Origin: Alloprevotella sp. oral taxon 473 str. F0040
GTDB taxonomy: Bacteria > Bacteroidota > Bacteroidia > Bacteroidales > Bacteroidaceae
Reading direction: 5' to 3'
Assembly (NCBI RefSeq): GCF_000318095.2
Contig: NZ_KB290714.1
Location: 249,017-307,854, forward strand
DNA: 58,838 bases
Shown: positions 34,880-44,034 of the stretch, one piece after another
Numbering within the stretch: the stretch's first letter is position 1
Layout of the letters: the number at the start of each line of letters is the position of its first letter
Made by a program: the position numbers and the translations under genes
Notes under the pieces: model-generated
What the model was told of the DNA's origin: nothing
The model's database searches: none
What the model saw: the letters and a program-made list of their open reading frames with translations, nothing else

Positions 34880-35833
34880 ATGAAAAAGATTTTGGTCATT
34901 GGTGCCACTGGGCAAATCGGCTCTGAACTCACCATGAAACTACGCAGCATTTACGGTAATGATGCTGTGGTGTGTGGCTACATCAAGGGTGCTGAGCCCA
35001 AAGGTGTACTCCTCGAATCAGGCCCTGCTGCCATTTGCGACGTCACTGACGCTGCTTGTTTGGATGCGGTAGTGAAGAAGTATGAGATTGATGCAATGTT
35101 CAACCTTGCCGCCCTGCTTTCTGTAGTGGCCGAAGGCAAACCCCAGTTGGCTTGGAAGATTGGCGTAGATGGCCTTTGGAACGTGCTCGAAGTAGCGCGC
35201 CAAAACGGTTGCTCTGTCTTCACTCCCTCTTCCATTGCTTGCTTTGGCCCTGAGACCCCTGCTGATAACACTCCACAAGACACCATCCAGCGTCCACGTA
35301 GCATTTACGGAGTCACTAAGGTGACCACTGAGCTGCTCTCCGACTACTATTTCCGCAAGTATGGCGTAGACACTCGTTCAGTGCGTTTCCCAGGCCTAAT
35401 CTCCTACGTCACCCCTCCTGGAGGCGGCACCACAGACTATGCAGTTGATATCTACTATTCTGCTGTGAAGGGCGAAAAGTTCATCTGCCCCATCGGTGCT
35501 GGCACCTACATGGACATGATGTACATGCCCGATGCTTTGAATGCTTGCGTACAACTCATGGAAGCCAACCCCGATCGTCTCATTCACCGCAATAGCTTCA
35601 ACATCGCAGCCATGAGCTTTGAACCTAACCAAATCCTCGCTGCCATCCAAAAGCAAGTGCCAGGCTTTGAAATGGAATACCAAGTGGATGCGCTCAAGCA
35701 ATCTATTGCTAACTCATGGCCTAACAGCCTCGACGATTCTGCCGCTCGTGCAGAGTGGGACTGGAAACCTCAGTTCGACCTCGACACCATGACCACAGAT
35801 ATGCTTAAGAATCTCCGCGCCAAATTAGGCTAA
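34880..35833 (+). CDS. tdh: L-threonine 3-dehydrogenase (short-chain, epimerase-like type)
   Basis: NAD-dependent enzyme of the extended SDR/UDP-galactose epimerase-like class that oxidises threonine to 2-amino-3-ketobutyrate. Motifs: GATGQIGSEL (Rossmann loop), FNLAALLS, the Ser in FTPSSIACFG, the YGVTK catalytic Tyr-Lys, and RFPGLISY. The 317 residues match the SDR-type threonine dehydrogenases, not the zinc MDR type. The divergent neighbour kbl performs the next step, which strongly supports this substrate over a sugar nucleotide. Confidence 0.93.
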   Translation: MKKILVIGATGQIGSELTMKLRSIYGNDAVVCGYIKGAEPKGVLLESGPAAICDVTDAACLDAVVKKYEIDAMFNLAALLSVVAEGKPQLAWKIGVDGLWNVLEVARQNGCSVFTPSSIACFGPETPADNTPQDTIQRPRSIYGVTKVTTELLSDYYFRKYGVDTRSVRFPGLISYVTPPGGGTTDYAVDIYYSAVKGEKFICPIGAGTYMDMMYMPDALNACVQLMEANPDRLIHRNSFNIAAMSFEPNQILAAIQKQVPGFEMEYQVDALKQSIANSWPNSLDDSAARAEWDWKPQFDLDTMTTDMLKNLRAKLG

Positions 35834-35865
35834 AGGTTACTTCAGCTTTTTTCTGTTGAAATACG

Positions 35866-35896
35866 ACAACGCAGCTCCTTTTGGGGGCTGCGTTGT
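35866..35896 (+). terminator. tdh terminator hairpin
   Basis: ACAACGCAGC pairs with GCTGCGTTGT with further pairing inside, 32 bases past the stop. It is between convergent genes and may serve both. Confidence 0.6.
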
Positions 35897-35936
35897 GTGC
35901 ATTATAGGAGATTGATTTTTAAGTTTTCGGCTTTGC

Positions 35937-38579
35937 CTAAAGATTGATGTGAGCAGTGAGGGTGATGGACAATGGACGGAGATGATAAATCGTGTGAACT
36001 TCTTCTAGTTCCTCGAGCGAATGCGTGATCAATGAGCGCGTGTTAGAGAGATTATCCCCATTGAGATGTAGTTCTATTGACTTAGATAGTTTAAATTTCA
36101 GTTCCCCTCCTATAAAATAAAAGTCTTTCTGCTCAGTTCCTAAATGATTGTTATGTGTATGACTGATATGTAGCTTTAGAAACATGCGCGAAGGCCAAAG
36201 CCTCAGATGGAGGTGTGCGCGTTGTTCTAAATCACTAGTAGTGAAGGTGTGGAGAGTAGCCTTTGAACGATGGTGTTGCCATGTGGCATTGTAGTCCATA
36301 CGGCAGCCATTGAAGAGGTCAAAACTGAGCGCACCTCTCAGTGCATAATGGGTGGTGTGGTAGGTGAGGAGCGATGATTGCCGCAGCATTCCCCTTTCTC
36401 CTCGACCAGCAGTAGCTGATAGTTCGCATTGAAGCGTTTGCCAATCTATATCTTTGCGCCCATAAGCCGTAATTGAGTATTGATGGCTATGATTAGGACT
36501 GTAGGCAGCTTCAACCACCGTATGCGCCTGCGCATCTAAGGTAGTGCCATAGGCGATGTTGCTCCACATGCGATTCCAATTGCCCTTAAGATGTGCAAAG
36601 AAACCGTTGAAAAGATCTTTATAAGCCATGTCAAACTGTGCACTCGCCTTGTGGTTGTCATGGAGTAGTGCACGATAGCGAGACAAATTTTTGTAATTCT
36701 GCATCACATTGGCCGTCAATAATCTATCCCAACTCGTTTCTTGCGCAGCATAGTCTGCTTTAGCGTTGAGAGTCGTCTCGTTTGTAATCTTCCATAATAA
36801 TGACCATGAAGGAAGACACCTCGCTTGTAGACGATGAGCATCAGTGGTTTCTTCGACAATCTGGCTATTGTCTAAAGCTGTGTAGTGAAAGGTAAAGGGA
36901 AGTTTCAGCGTAGATTGAAAACTCCCTTTGGTGTAGTTGACCACTGGGCCAACACCCACGATAGCCTGTATGTGAGTCAAGTGTCCATTAGGAGCGATGA
37001 GCGCATCGGGGTGTGATAGAGAAGTGGTGGCTGTCGTATAGGTTGCATCAAAATGCGCCGTCCCAGACAATGTCCAATTTTGGGTGCGGAGGTTTTGTAG
37101 TAGTTCCACCTTGTTTGACGTGGAAATTGTGGTTAAATCCACGTCCTGTCTTGCCCGCATGTCGCCACCGATGGTGAGTGCCTGAGGAGATGATGAAAAG
37201 CTCTGGGTGGAGTTCCATTCAAATCCTCCTCCCTTAGAGGTGCGATGCACCCAGCGTGTGCGATTGAGCAGCCCTAGTGATCGATAGTGCAGAGCTTGTT
37301 GGATAGCCGTAGCCTTCGGAGTCCCTAATGATAGTGGTACAGACTTTCTATTCTCAGATAGAATCTCCCCTTTCCCTTCTTCCCATTGTCCGAAAATGGA
37401 GAGCGAATTATTGAGATAGTGGCGTTGGAGATTCTTCTCGTAGGTGAGTTGTAAATCAGCCGTATGTGTGTGCGTGCGGTCGGCTATGTTTTCACGGAGC
37501 AACAACTGTGAGGCATCAGGCAATAGATAACGAGTTTGTGCGAAAGAGCTTCCTCTCGATAGGTTGTAGCCATAATTGAAATTATATTTTATAGTTGCAC
37601 TGTCTGTGAGCTTTGCCAGATTGTTGAGATGTAGCCCATGTTGGTAGCCCAACCAGCTATTACCGATGGCTGGAGTTGCGTGTTTCACCAAATCCATCAT
37701 GTGCCGGTTAGTGTTAGCTGAAATCCCATAGTGCACTAATGCAGCATTGAGTCCATGCCCCATGTTGTCGCCGCTGTATTGCAAGAGGTGTTGCTGAGCT
37801 TTGCCAAAGTACATAGCTCGTGCGGTTCCCTTCCATAGCAGTCCCTCACCGTAAACACCGCTCCCTACTTCGACCGATTGGCTCCAAATGCCTTTGGCCT
37901 TATTCTTGAGCTTTAGATTGATGGCAGCATTGGCAGAGGGCATTTGATCTCGTAGAGCATGGGCATGTTCGTGATTCTCCAACACTTGTACCGTGGCCAC
38001 ATCTTCCGCCTTGATGCTCTGTGTAGCAAGGTTATAGCGACCTTGCAGCATATCTAGATTTTCAATGTAGAAATGGTTGATGGGAGTGCCTTGATATTTT
38101 ATATTGCCATTGTCTTCTATGGTGATGCCTGGCAGCTTGCGGAGTACATCAGCAATAGTTCGATCATAGTCCTTGAGATAAGCCGAAACTAGATAGTTGA
38201 GGGTATCTCTATTGCTCCACATTTTTTGCGATCTCACCACAGCTTCTCGCAACTTGATGTCTTCTTTCTCGACTGAAAAATCGAAAGTTTGTGTTTGGTT
38301 TTTAATGGGAGATAGCTGCCTCTTAATGCCAAATCCTGTCACCTTAATCAAGAGCTCACTAAGCGAGGTTGTCGTTTGTAGTTGATAGTAGCCTAGTTTG
38401 TTGGTCATTGCATAGGCTACTACCGAAGAGTCGGAAGGTTGAAGCAGAGCCACGATGCTTCCTTCCACAGGAGTTTTTCCGCAGCGCACAATCCCCTTTA
38501 TACTTGTGGGGAGGGACTGAGCAAAAGCTGTGAATTGACTTAAAGTCAAGAGCATCGCCAACAAGAGTCTTTGCATCAT
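35937..38579 (-). CDS. Outer-membrane beta-barrel / TonB receptor-like protein paired with GLPGLI
   Basis: An 880-residue outer-membrane protein. After the signal peptide (QRLLLAMLLTLSQFTAFAQ) comes a carboxypeptidase-regulatory-like domain (about 25-100; GIVRCGKTPVEGSIVALLQ), a plug-like domain (about 110-220; RTIADVLRKLPGITIEDNGNIKYQG, FYIENLDMLQGRY) and a large barrel ending in PLSITLTAHINL. Unlike SusC, it has the short plug pattern of the class always met next to GLPGLI proteins. It lies 6 bases after the GLPGLI gene, so translation is probably coupled. Cargo unknown. Confidence 0.8.
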   Translation of the reverse strand: MMQRLLLAMLLTLSQFTAFAQSLPTSIKGIVRCGKTPVEGSIVALLQPSDSSVVAYAMTNKLGYYQLQTTTSLSELLIKVTGFGIKRQLSPIKNQTQTFDFSVEKEDIKLREAVVRSQKMWSNRDTLNYLVSAYLKDYDRTIADVLRKLPGITIEDNGNIKYQGTPINHFYIENLDMLQGRYNLATQSIKAEDVATVQVLENHEHAHALRDQMPSANAAINLKLKNKAKGIWSQSVEVGSGVYGEGLLWKGTARAMYFGKAQQHLLQYSGDNMGHGLNAALVHYGISANTNRHMMDLVKHATPAIGNSWLGYQHGLHLNNLAKLTDSATIKYNFNYGYNLSRGSSFAQTRYLLPDASQLLLRENIADRTHTHTADLQLTYEKNLQRHYLNNSLSIFGQWEEGKGEILSENRKSVPLSLGTPKATAIQQALHYRSLGLLNRTRWVHRTSKGGGFEWNSTQSFSSSPQALTIGGDMRARQDVDLTTISTSNKVELLQNLRTQNWTLSGTAHFDATYTTATTSLSHPDALIAPNGHLTHIQAIVGVGPVVNYTKGSFQSTLKLPFTFHYTALDNSQIVEETTDAHRLQARCLPSWSLLWKITNETTLNAKADYAAQETSWDRLLTANVMQNYKNLSRYRALLHDNHKASAQFDMAYKDLFNGFFAHLKGNWNRMWSNIAYGTTLDAQAHTVVEAAYSPNHSHQYSITAYGRKDIDWQTLQCELSATAGRGERGMLRQSSLLTYHTTHYALRGALSFDLFNGCRMDYNATWQHHRSKATLHTFTTSDLEQRAHLHLRLWPSRMFLKLHISHTHNNHLGTEQKDFYFIGGELKFKLSKSIELHLNGDNLSNTRSLITHSLEELEEVHTIYHLRPLSITLTAHINL

Positions 38580-38585
38580 GCCTAA

Positions 38586-39380
38586 TCAGAAGTCTAATGG
38601 TTGAAATTGGGCAGGTTTCATGTCTATGGGCAAAGTACCTATCATCATAGTACCATTCATAACCGTAACACTTTCTATTTCTTCTGCTTTGATGTAGTAA
38701 GCTGGGTTACTAAGATAATTCGGGTTGCCAAACAATCGATTGCGCAGTTTGACAAATTTGTTGCGCCCACATTTGATGCTGCGTTCTGGCACAATATAGC
38801 TCACCTTTTCCTTGACAGCCTCTACCTTGCGACACTCAAAATGATGAATACCATCGTCCGACACAGCCCGTAAAATCAATCCTGGTAGACCTTGGAGTCG
38901 CCAAGGCCCAAAATGGCTGGGGAGTTGCTCAGTAAACCATGCCACCCACTTTCTTCCACCATATTGGGCTTCTGCTTTTTGGCAGATGTAGCCGCAAACC
39001 GTGTCGCGATCAGTAAGAAGCTGCCACTTCATGGATGGCATCTTTTCAGTAGTAAGATATTGATAAGGAGGAATAGTTTCCACTGAGGTTATTTGCCCTT
39101 GTGGGTAGTTTTGCCAAGTGGTGGGTACATACAGCAATTGTTCGCTTTTGTCGTTTTCACTCTTGTGCCGCTTGTAGCCCATGGTGCAAGCCAGGTGTTG
39201 AGCTATTTGGGTCGTAATCCCATATTTCACTTCGACTTTTCTTCCCTGGGCGTTGAGGGTATGACAGGTATAGTCATAGTCTGCCACCAGTAGAGTATGC
39301 GCTATGCTATCTTGAGATTGTCCATGAATCCATAAGGAAAAGATGAAGTTGATAGCCAAAAAGATGAGTTTCTTTTTCAT
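38586..39380 (-). CDS. GLPGLI family secreted protein
   Basis: A 264-residue exported protein of the GLPGLI family, named after the motif seen here as LQGLPGLILRA. The start at 39380 gives a signal peptide (MKKKLIFLAINFIFSLWIHGQ); the open frame continues 38 codons upstream, but the transcript start predicted from the -7 box at 39482 leaves that part as untranslated leader. The family is restricted to Bacteroidetes and has no established function. The immediate outer-membrane partner downstream suggests a two-component surface or periplasmic system. Confidence 0.85.
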   Translation of the reverse strand: MKKKLIFLAINFIFSLWIHGQSQDSIAHTLLVADYDYTCHTLNAQGRKVEVKYGITTQIAQHLACTMGYKRHKSENDKSEQLLYVPTTWQNYPQGQITSVETIPPYQYLTTEKMPSMKWQLLTDRDTVCGYICQKAEAQYGGRKWVAWFTEQLPSHFGPWRLQGLPGLILRAVSDDGIHHFECRKVEAVKEKVSYIVPERSIKCGRNKFVKLRNRLFGNPNYLSNPAYYIKAEEIESVTVMNGTMMIGTLPIDMKPAQFQPLDF

Positions 39381-39481
39381 GATAGATGGATTTTTCAGAA
39401 AGGTCGTTTTTTGGGGGGATTCCCCATTAAGGAGTACAATAAGTAGTGCCGATTTGTGGCTTTTTAAAAAAGTCTCCAAGG

Positions 39482-39489
39482 CAAAGATA
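39482..39489 (-). promoter_or_regulatory. -7 box for the GLPGLI/barrel operon
   Basis: TATCTTTG on the minus strand, giving a leader of about 95 bases before the ATG at 39380. Confidence 0.45.
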
Positions 39490-39616
39490 ATCATTTCAGC
39501 TTAAATAATGATTGTCTTGCTCTTTTTTTAGAAAGAACAGCGCAGAAGGTCTAGGTGGAGAGGCTAAGGGACACCATCATAGTTGGTAGAATTTCTCGAA
39601 GCATGGCATCAAACTG

Positions 39617-39695
39617 TTGGAGAAAATGAAAAAGTTCTCCTAGTTTTTAGAGATTTTCTCCCACGAAATTTCAAAAGTCTCCGACGTTTTGGAGC
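39617..39695. repeat. Second phased TCTCC array
   Basis: TCTCC cores start at 39636, 39657 and 39678, exactly 21 bases apart, the last within the full motif TCTCCGAC. Inverted GGAG(A) copies flank them at 39619 and 39689. The unit resembles the array at 11.2 kb and lies in the gene-free gap 39381-40422. Confidence 0.6.
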
Positions 39696-39750
39696 AGGGC
39701 AAGGAGAGGGAGCAAAAGACAAAGTCTGACGATTTGTGAAAATAGCTCTC

Positions 39751-40043
39751 TCACGCGTGCGCGTACGCGCGCACTACACCAATTTCTCACTTTTTGCTTT
39801 CACAACCTTCACAGAAATCTTTGTAACTTCCTTATATCTAGTGATATACAAGGGGTTTTCGGACACTTTTTAACAGTGTGCGCTGAAAGTCGTCTTTTTG
39901 TTGCCATTTTTGGGGCGAAATAGGGAGGAAAATGAAGGGAGTGTTGCAAAATCTGAAATTCTAGCTTTTAGAGCGGGGGTGTGAAGGTTGTGAAGGTTTT
40001 TTGTTCAAAATCCCAGGGAAGGCGCGTGTACGTGCGCGCGTGA
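39751..40043. repeat. Nested inverted repeats with alternating CG arms
   Basis: Outer arms rich in alternating purine-pyrimidine CG: TCACGCGTGCGCGTACGCGC at 39751 and GCGCGTGTACGTGCGCGCGT at 40022. Inner arms: CACAACCTTCAC (near 39801) and GTGAAGGTTGTG (39980). Between them is an AT-rich centre with TATATC-TAGT-GATATA. No coding frame is supported inside. It may be the remains of a mobile element or a structural or replication-type site. Confidence 0.5.
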
Positions 40044-40347
40044 GCATCGGCTTGGGAAAGACTCTTTCTCGGGGGAGAAAGGGATTGGAAGAATGGATTG
40101 AATTCGTGATGTCCGATAAAAGGGATTTATCTATTTATTTTGCTAAGTACATTTTGCAAAATTATGGGTGTTCAAAGTTTTTTCGTCACTTTTTTGCTGT
40201 TTTTTCTCACTTAGGGGAGATATCTACCCCTATATGTGTAGAGGGCATTAGTTGATGGAGCATGCCACTGCTAGAAAAAGTAGCGGAAAATCGAAGTATG
40301 GGAGACTTTTCCAGAAATGGGGATTTCTAGGGAAGAGGGCACAAAAA

Positions 40348-40380
40348 TCCCCCATGACTGGAAAGTCCAATCATGGGGGA
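40348..40380 (-). terminator. Terminator of the thiol-redox operon
   Basis: TCCCCCATGA-TGGA stem with its complement (15 bp, one mismatch), followed on the minus strand by TTTTTG. It lies 43 bases past the dsbD stop. Confidence 0.8.
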
Positions 40381-40422
40381 ACAAACTCAATCTGATATAT
40401 TCGAGTGAAGAACAGACGGTCT

Positions 40423-42501
40423 CTATTCTGCCGTCTTTTTGTAGGCCTTGATGCCGTTGTTGAGGAAGTCTACATATTCCGAGATATTCTCGTTGTAGCT
40501 ACGGCTAGGCCCTAAGGGCTGACCTTCGCCATCGAGAGCAATGTAGAAGGGCTGAGCATTTGCACCAAACTTGTTGCGCTGAAGATAGCTCCAACGGTCA
40601 CCTACGGTACGGAGAGTGGTGATTTTACCATTTTCTTCCACTTCTATGGGTGCAGGAAGTGCGGTCTTGTCGTCTACATAGAGCGAGATGAGCACATAGT
40701 CCTTGTTGATGAGGTCGCGTACTCGTGCATCGCGCCATACTGCAGTCTCCATCTTGCGGCAGTTGACACAGCCAAATCCGGTGAAATCTAGGAGCACAGG
40801 TTTGCCCGTTTGGCGAGCATAAGCCATACCCTTTTCGTAGTCCGTGAATTTGGCTTCTACCTTCACCACATCAAGGTTGAAATCCTGTGTGCTCATGGGA
40901 GGAGCAAAGGCACTGACAGCCTTGGTGGGTGCACCCCAGAGGCCAGGAATCATGTAGATGGCGAAGGCGAGAGAGGCGATGCCAAGGAAGAAGGAAGGCA
41001 CGGTGGTCTTGCGCTCTGTTTCATCATCGTGGGGAAACTTGATAAATCCGAAGAGATAGCAAGCCAAGAGGGCGAAGAGGGCAATCCAAAGGGCAAGGAA
41101 GGTTTCGCGATCGAGCAAACGCCAACCATAAGCCAAGTCGGCTACGGAGAAGAACTTGAGGGCGAACGCCAATTCCAAGAAACCGAGGGTCACTTTGATC
41201 TTGTTCATCCACGAACCGCCACGGCTGGTCTTCTTCAAGAGGGTGGGGAAGAGAGCGAAGAGGGTGAAGGGAAGTGCCAGTGCAATGGCGAAACCGAGCA
41301 TGCCGATGGTGGGAGCGATGGCGCCACCGCCAGAGGTGCTGACACCCACGAGGAGAAATCCGATGATGGGACCGGTGCAAGAGAAGCTCACCAAAGCCAA
41401 GGTGAAGGCCATGAGGAAGATGCTCAGCAAACCAGTGGTGCTGGATGCTTTAGAGTCGATGGCGTTGTTCCACTTGGAAGGGAGGGTAATCTCAAACCCG
41501 CCTAAGAACGAAGCACCAAAGGCTACAAGCATGGCGAAGAAGAGAAGATTGAAGATGGCATTGGTGGAGAGGTCGTTCAAAGCTGAGGCTCCGAAGATGG
41601 AAGTCACGATGACGCCAAGTGCCACGTAGATGATCACAATGGAGAGGCCGTATGTGAAGGCATCGCGAAGGGCTTTGCGACGATCGCCACTGCGCTTGAG
41701 GAAGAAGCTCACCGTCATGGGGATGATGGGCCACACGCAGGGAGTGGCGAGTGCTATAAGACCGCCGATGAATCCCAGCCCGAAGATGACCCAAAGGCTT
41801 TGGTTCAAGTGATTGCCATCACCAAAAGCCTTGAGTGCCTCGATAGAAGGCTCGTAAATCTTACGAAGTGTAGCACTATCGAGTTCGGCTACACTAGCCT
41901 CGTTGGCTGTTAATTCAGGAAGGAGATCTGAGCTTTCGCCAGTGACAGAGATGGTGTCTACCAGTCCGTCAATAGGATCGTTATCAGCGTTGTTTGCTGC
42001 TATGGCTTCCTCTTCTGCTGCTTTTTTTTTATCAGCAGCGGCAGACTTAGCAGGGCCATCGGCACCTTTCACGGAGCAGTCCACGCTGGTGGGTGGTAAG
42101 CAGTTCTCATCGTTGCAGGCACCATATTTGAGATAGCCTTTGAGGCTGTAGTCCTTTTCGAGGAGTTCTACGCGCTGAGTGAATAGTGCTGAGCCTTCAA
42201 AGTAGGTGACAGGCATGTCAAAGATGGGGTCTTGTTTGTGTTTCAAACCAGGGCCTTCTTTGAGTTTGCCTACGAGACGAACTCCTTTGAGGTTGTCTGT
42301 GCCGAAAGTGGCAGCCGTTGGGCCACCAGGGCCTATGTTGGCACCATAGACGTGCCAACCTTTGTCCATTTTACCTGTGAAGACAATGTCAATCTCAGTG
42401 GGACTAACGCGCTTGTACGACACGTTGAAGGTCACCTGTGCCGCAACAGAGAGTATGCTAGCCACGAAGGTGAGTAGGAGAAGGGTGAGTTTATGTTTCA
42501 T
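40423..42501 (-). CDS. dsbD: Thiol:disulfide interchange protein DsbD
   Basis: Inner-membrane protein that carries electrons from cytosolic thioredoxin to periplasmic thiol proteins. Order: signal peptide (to about 21), N-terminal periplasmic domain (about 22-150, with CNDENC as the Cys pair), acidic linker, eight hydrophobic segments (about 230-520) with the paired membrane Cys in ATPCVWPIIPM and SFSCTGPIIG, and a C-terminal thioredoxin domain with FGCVNCRKME. The 692 residues are somewhat longer than E. coli DsbD because of the linker. It is preceded on the same strand by a TlpA-type thiol reductase, its likely electron acceptor. Confidence 0.92.
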   Translation of the reverse strand: MKHKLTLLLLTFVASILSVAAQVTFNVSYKRVSPTEIDIVFTGKMDKGWHVYGANIGPGGPTAATFGTDNLKGVRLVGKLKEGPGLKHKQDPIFDMPVTYFEGSALFTQRVELLEKDYSLKGYLKYGACNDENCLPPTSVDCSVKGADGPAKSAAADKKKAAEEEAIAANNADNDPIDGLVDTISVTGESSDLLPELTANEASVAELDSATLRKIYEPSIEALKAFGDGNHLNQSLWVIFGLGFIGGLIALATPCVWPIIPMTVSFFLKRSGDRRKALRDAFTYGLSIVIIYVALGVIVTSIFGASALNDLSTNAIFNLLFFAMLVAFGASFLGGFEITLPSKWNNAIDSKASSTTGLLSIFLMAFTLALVSFSCTGPIIGFLLVGVSTSGGGAIAPTIGMLGFAIALALPFTLFALFPTLLKKTSRGGSWMNKIKVTLGFLELAFALKFFSVADLAYGWRLLDRETFLALWIALFALLACYLFGFIKFPHDDETERKTTVPSFFLGIASLAFAIYMIPGLWGAPTKAVSAFAPPMSTQDFNLDVVKVEAKFTDYEKGMAYARQTGKPVLLDFTGFGCVNCRKMETAVWRDARVRDLINKDYVLISLYVDDKTALPAPIEVEENGKITTLRTVGDRWSYLQRNKFGANAQPFYIALDGEGQPLGPSRSYNENISEYVDFLNNGIKAYKKTAE

Positions 42502-42595
42502 CGTGTAGTTTTAGTGGAGTGAATGAGAAGTATTTCAGAAGTCTTGAGTCAGGAAGGCGTTGCTTGCTGAAGCAATCAAGAAAAACTTCTCGCTA

Positions 42596-43681
42596 TTATT
42601 TGAGGAGTTCGGCCACCTTAGCTTCGAGTTCTGCACCGCGCAGACCGAAGGCTACGATTTTACCTTGCTTGTCGATAAGGAGAGTGGCAGGGATGCTGCG
42701 GATACCGTAGATTTGTCCAGCTTCGCATTGCCAGCCTTTGAGATCGGAGAGTTGAGGCCACTTGAGACCCATGCTAGCGATGGCACCTGTCCAAGCCTCT
42801 TTGCTCTCATCGAAGCTCACACCCACAATTTCCAAACCCTTGCTGTGGAAGTCTTCATAGAGTTTCTTCACATGGGGCATCTCTTTGCGGCATGGGCCAC
42901 ACCATGAAGCCCAGAAGTCTACGAGGGTGAGTTTATTGTTCTTGACGAAGCTAGAGAGAGACTTCATTGCGCCAGTGGGAGTGGCCATCTTGAAGTCGGT
43001 GAAATCCTTGCCTGGTGCGCGGAGAGCTTCAAGTTCCACCTCTTTACCAAGTTGCTCCATGATGGGCTTGAGGAGGTCGGTTTGGAAGCAAGCTGGTTTG
43101 CTGGCGATGAGTTCCTTGATATCGCTTTCTTCCATCACTCCAAGATATTGGTAGACGAGGGCAGCATTGTACATCGCCTCTGGATGAGTCTTTACGCTTT
43201 GTTTGACAGTAGAAGAAATCTTGCCGAGATCTTGCAGGTATTGTTCATAGAGCTTGTTGAACTCTTGAGTCTCGGTCTTTCCAGCTTGTTTGAGTGTCAT
43301 GAGCTCACGAGTGTAGCCCAAAATCTGAGGTACAAGTGGGGTGATTTTGCTCTGCACTTCGTTGAGCAGATGGTTTTCAGTTGTACCGCTCACAGTATTG
43401 GTGGGTAAGTCTACGCGCACGTCACCATTGAGTACGGCAGCAATGGCATTGTCAAATCCACTTTTCTCAGTGAGGAGGATAAAGGGCTTGTTGTCTGCTG
43501 TGCCAGAGAGTGAAAATTTACCATTGGCATCCACTTTGAGAGAGTCAACTCCAGAACCTTGAAGATTTTTATAGTAGACAGTCTTTACGCCTGGTGAAGC
43601 TTTTCCTTCAAGGACAAAGCGTTGTGCGAAACTAGTGCCGAAAGCCGACAAAAGTGCGAGGGTGCAGAGCATTTTCTTCAT
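42596..43681 (-). CDS. TlpA-like thiol-disulfide oxidoreductase with DUF4369 domain
   Basis: A 361-residue exported protein. Signal peptide MKKMLCTLALLSAFGTSFAQ, then a DUF4369-like beta domain (about 21-120), a helical region, and a C-terminal thioredoxin fold (about 228-361) with DFWASWCGPCRKEMPHV as active site and a cis-proline in RSIPATLLI. It probably reduces periplasmic disulfides and is itself kept reduced by the DsbD product encoded 94 bases downstream. Confidence 0.9.
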   Translation of the reverse strand: MKKMLCTLALLSAFGTSFAQRFVLEGKASPGVKTVYYKNLQGSGVDSLKVDANGKFSLSGTADNKPFILLTEKSGFDNAIAAVLNGDVRVDLPTNTVSGTTENHLLNEVQSKITPLVPQILGYTRELMTLKQAGKTETQEFNKLYEQYLQDLGKISSTVKQSVKTHPEAMYNAALVYQYLGVMEESDIKELIASKPACFQTDLLKPIMEQLGKEVELEALRAPGKDFTDFKMATPTGAMKSLSSFVKNNKLTLVDFWASWCGPCRKEMPHVKKLYEDFHSKGLEIVGVSFDESKEAWTGAIASMGLKWPQLSDLKGWQCEAGQIYGIRSIPATLLIDKQGKIVAFGLRGAELEAKVAELLK

Positions 43682-43822
43682 ACGTGTACTATGGGAATAA
43701 TGGGTGAGGTGTCTGTGTTTCTCGGGAGAAAACTTTAGATAGGGAATCGTTTGTTCTAATTATAGGAGAACTCACGGACAAAAAATGTGACGTTTCGAGA
43801 CAGAAACGTACTACTATTGTTG

Positions 43823-43854
43823 CAAAAATAATGATTCCTTGCCATTGGAACAAA
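43823..43854 (-). promoter_or_regulatory. Consensus promoter of the TlpA-like/dsbD operon
   Basis: TTTG (43851-43854 on the minus strand), a 20-base gap, then TATTTTTG (43823-43830): an exact -33/-7 pair. The leader is about 135 bases. Confidence 0.7.
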
Positions 43855-43990
43855 TGTTTTGTATCTTTTCGCGTAAATTCTAGTTTGAAATTGCTAGTTA
43901 CGAAAGTTGAAAGGACGTGCACGAGCTAAATGCGTGAAAGTAGCTATCGGGATGAGCCGTGAACTGGTGGAAGAGTGGTGATTACCCTAT

Positions 43991-44034
43991 ATAAAACGAA
44001 AGTAGCCATCTTCCACTGAAGACGGCCATCTTTC
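43991..44034 (-). terminator. Terminator of the candidate small RNA
   Basis: GAAAG...GCCGTCTTC pairs with GAAGATGGC...CTTTC around a short AGTG loop, followed on the minus strand by GTTTTAT. Confidence 0.65.

Noticed and set aside
40001-40255. 84-codon open frame on the plus strand in the 39.4-40.4 kb gap
   Set aside because: It starts with TTG, its first third is the CG-rich inverted-repeat arm (Arg/Ala/Val low complexity), and there is no promoter or recognisable domain. Treated as chance.
39495-40422. Chromosomal origin of replication
   Set aside because: AT-rich with palindromes, but no DnaA boxes (TTATCCACA type) and no dnaA or other origin-linked genes nearby.
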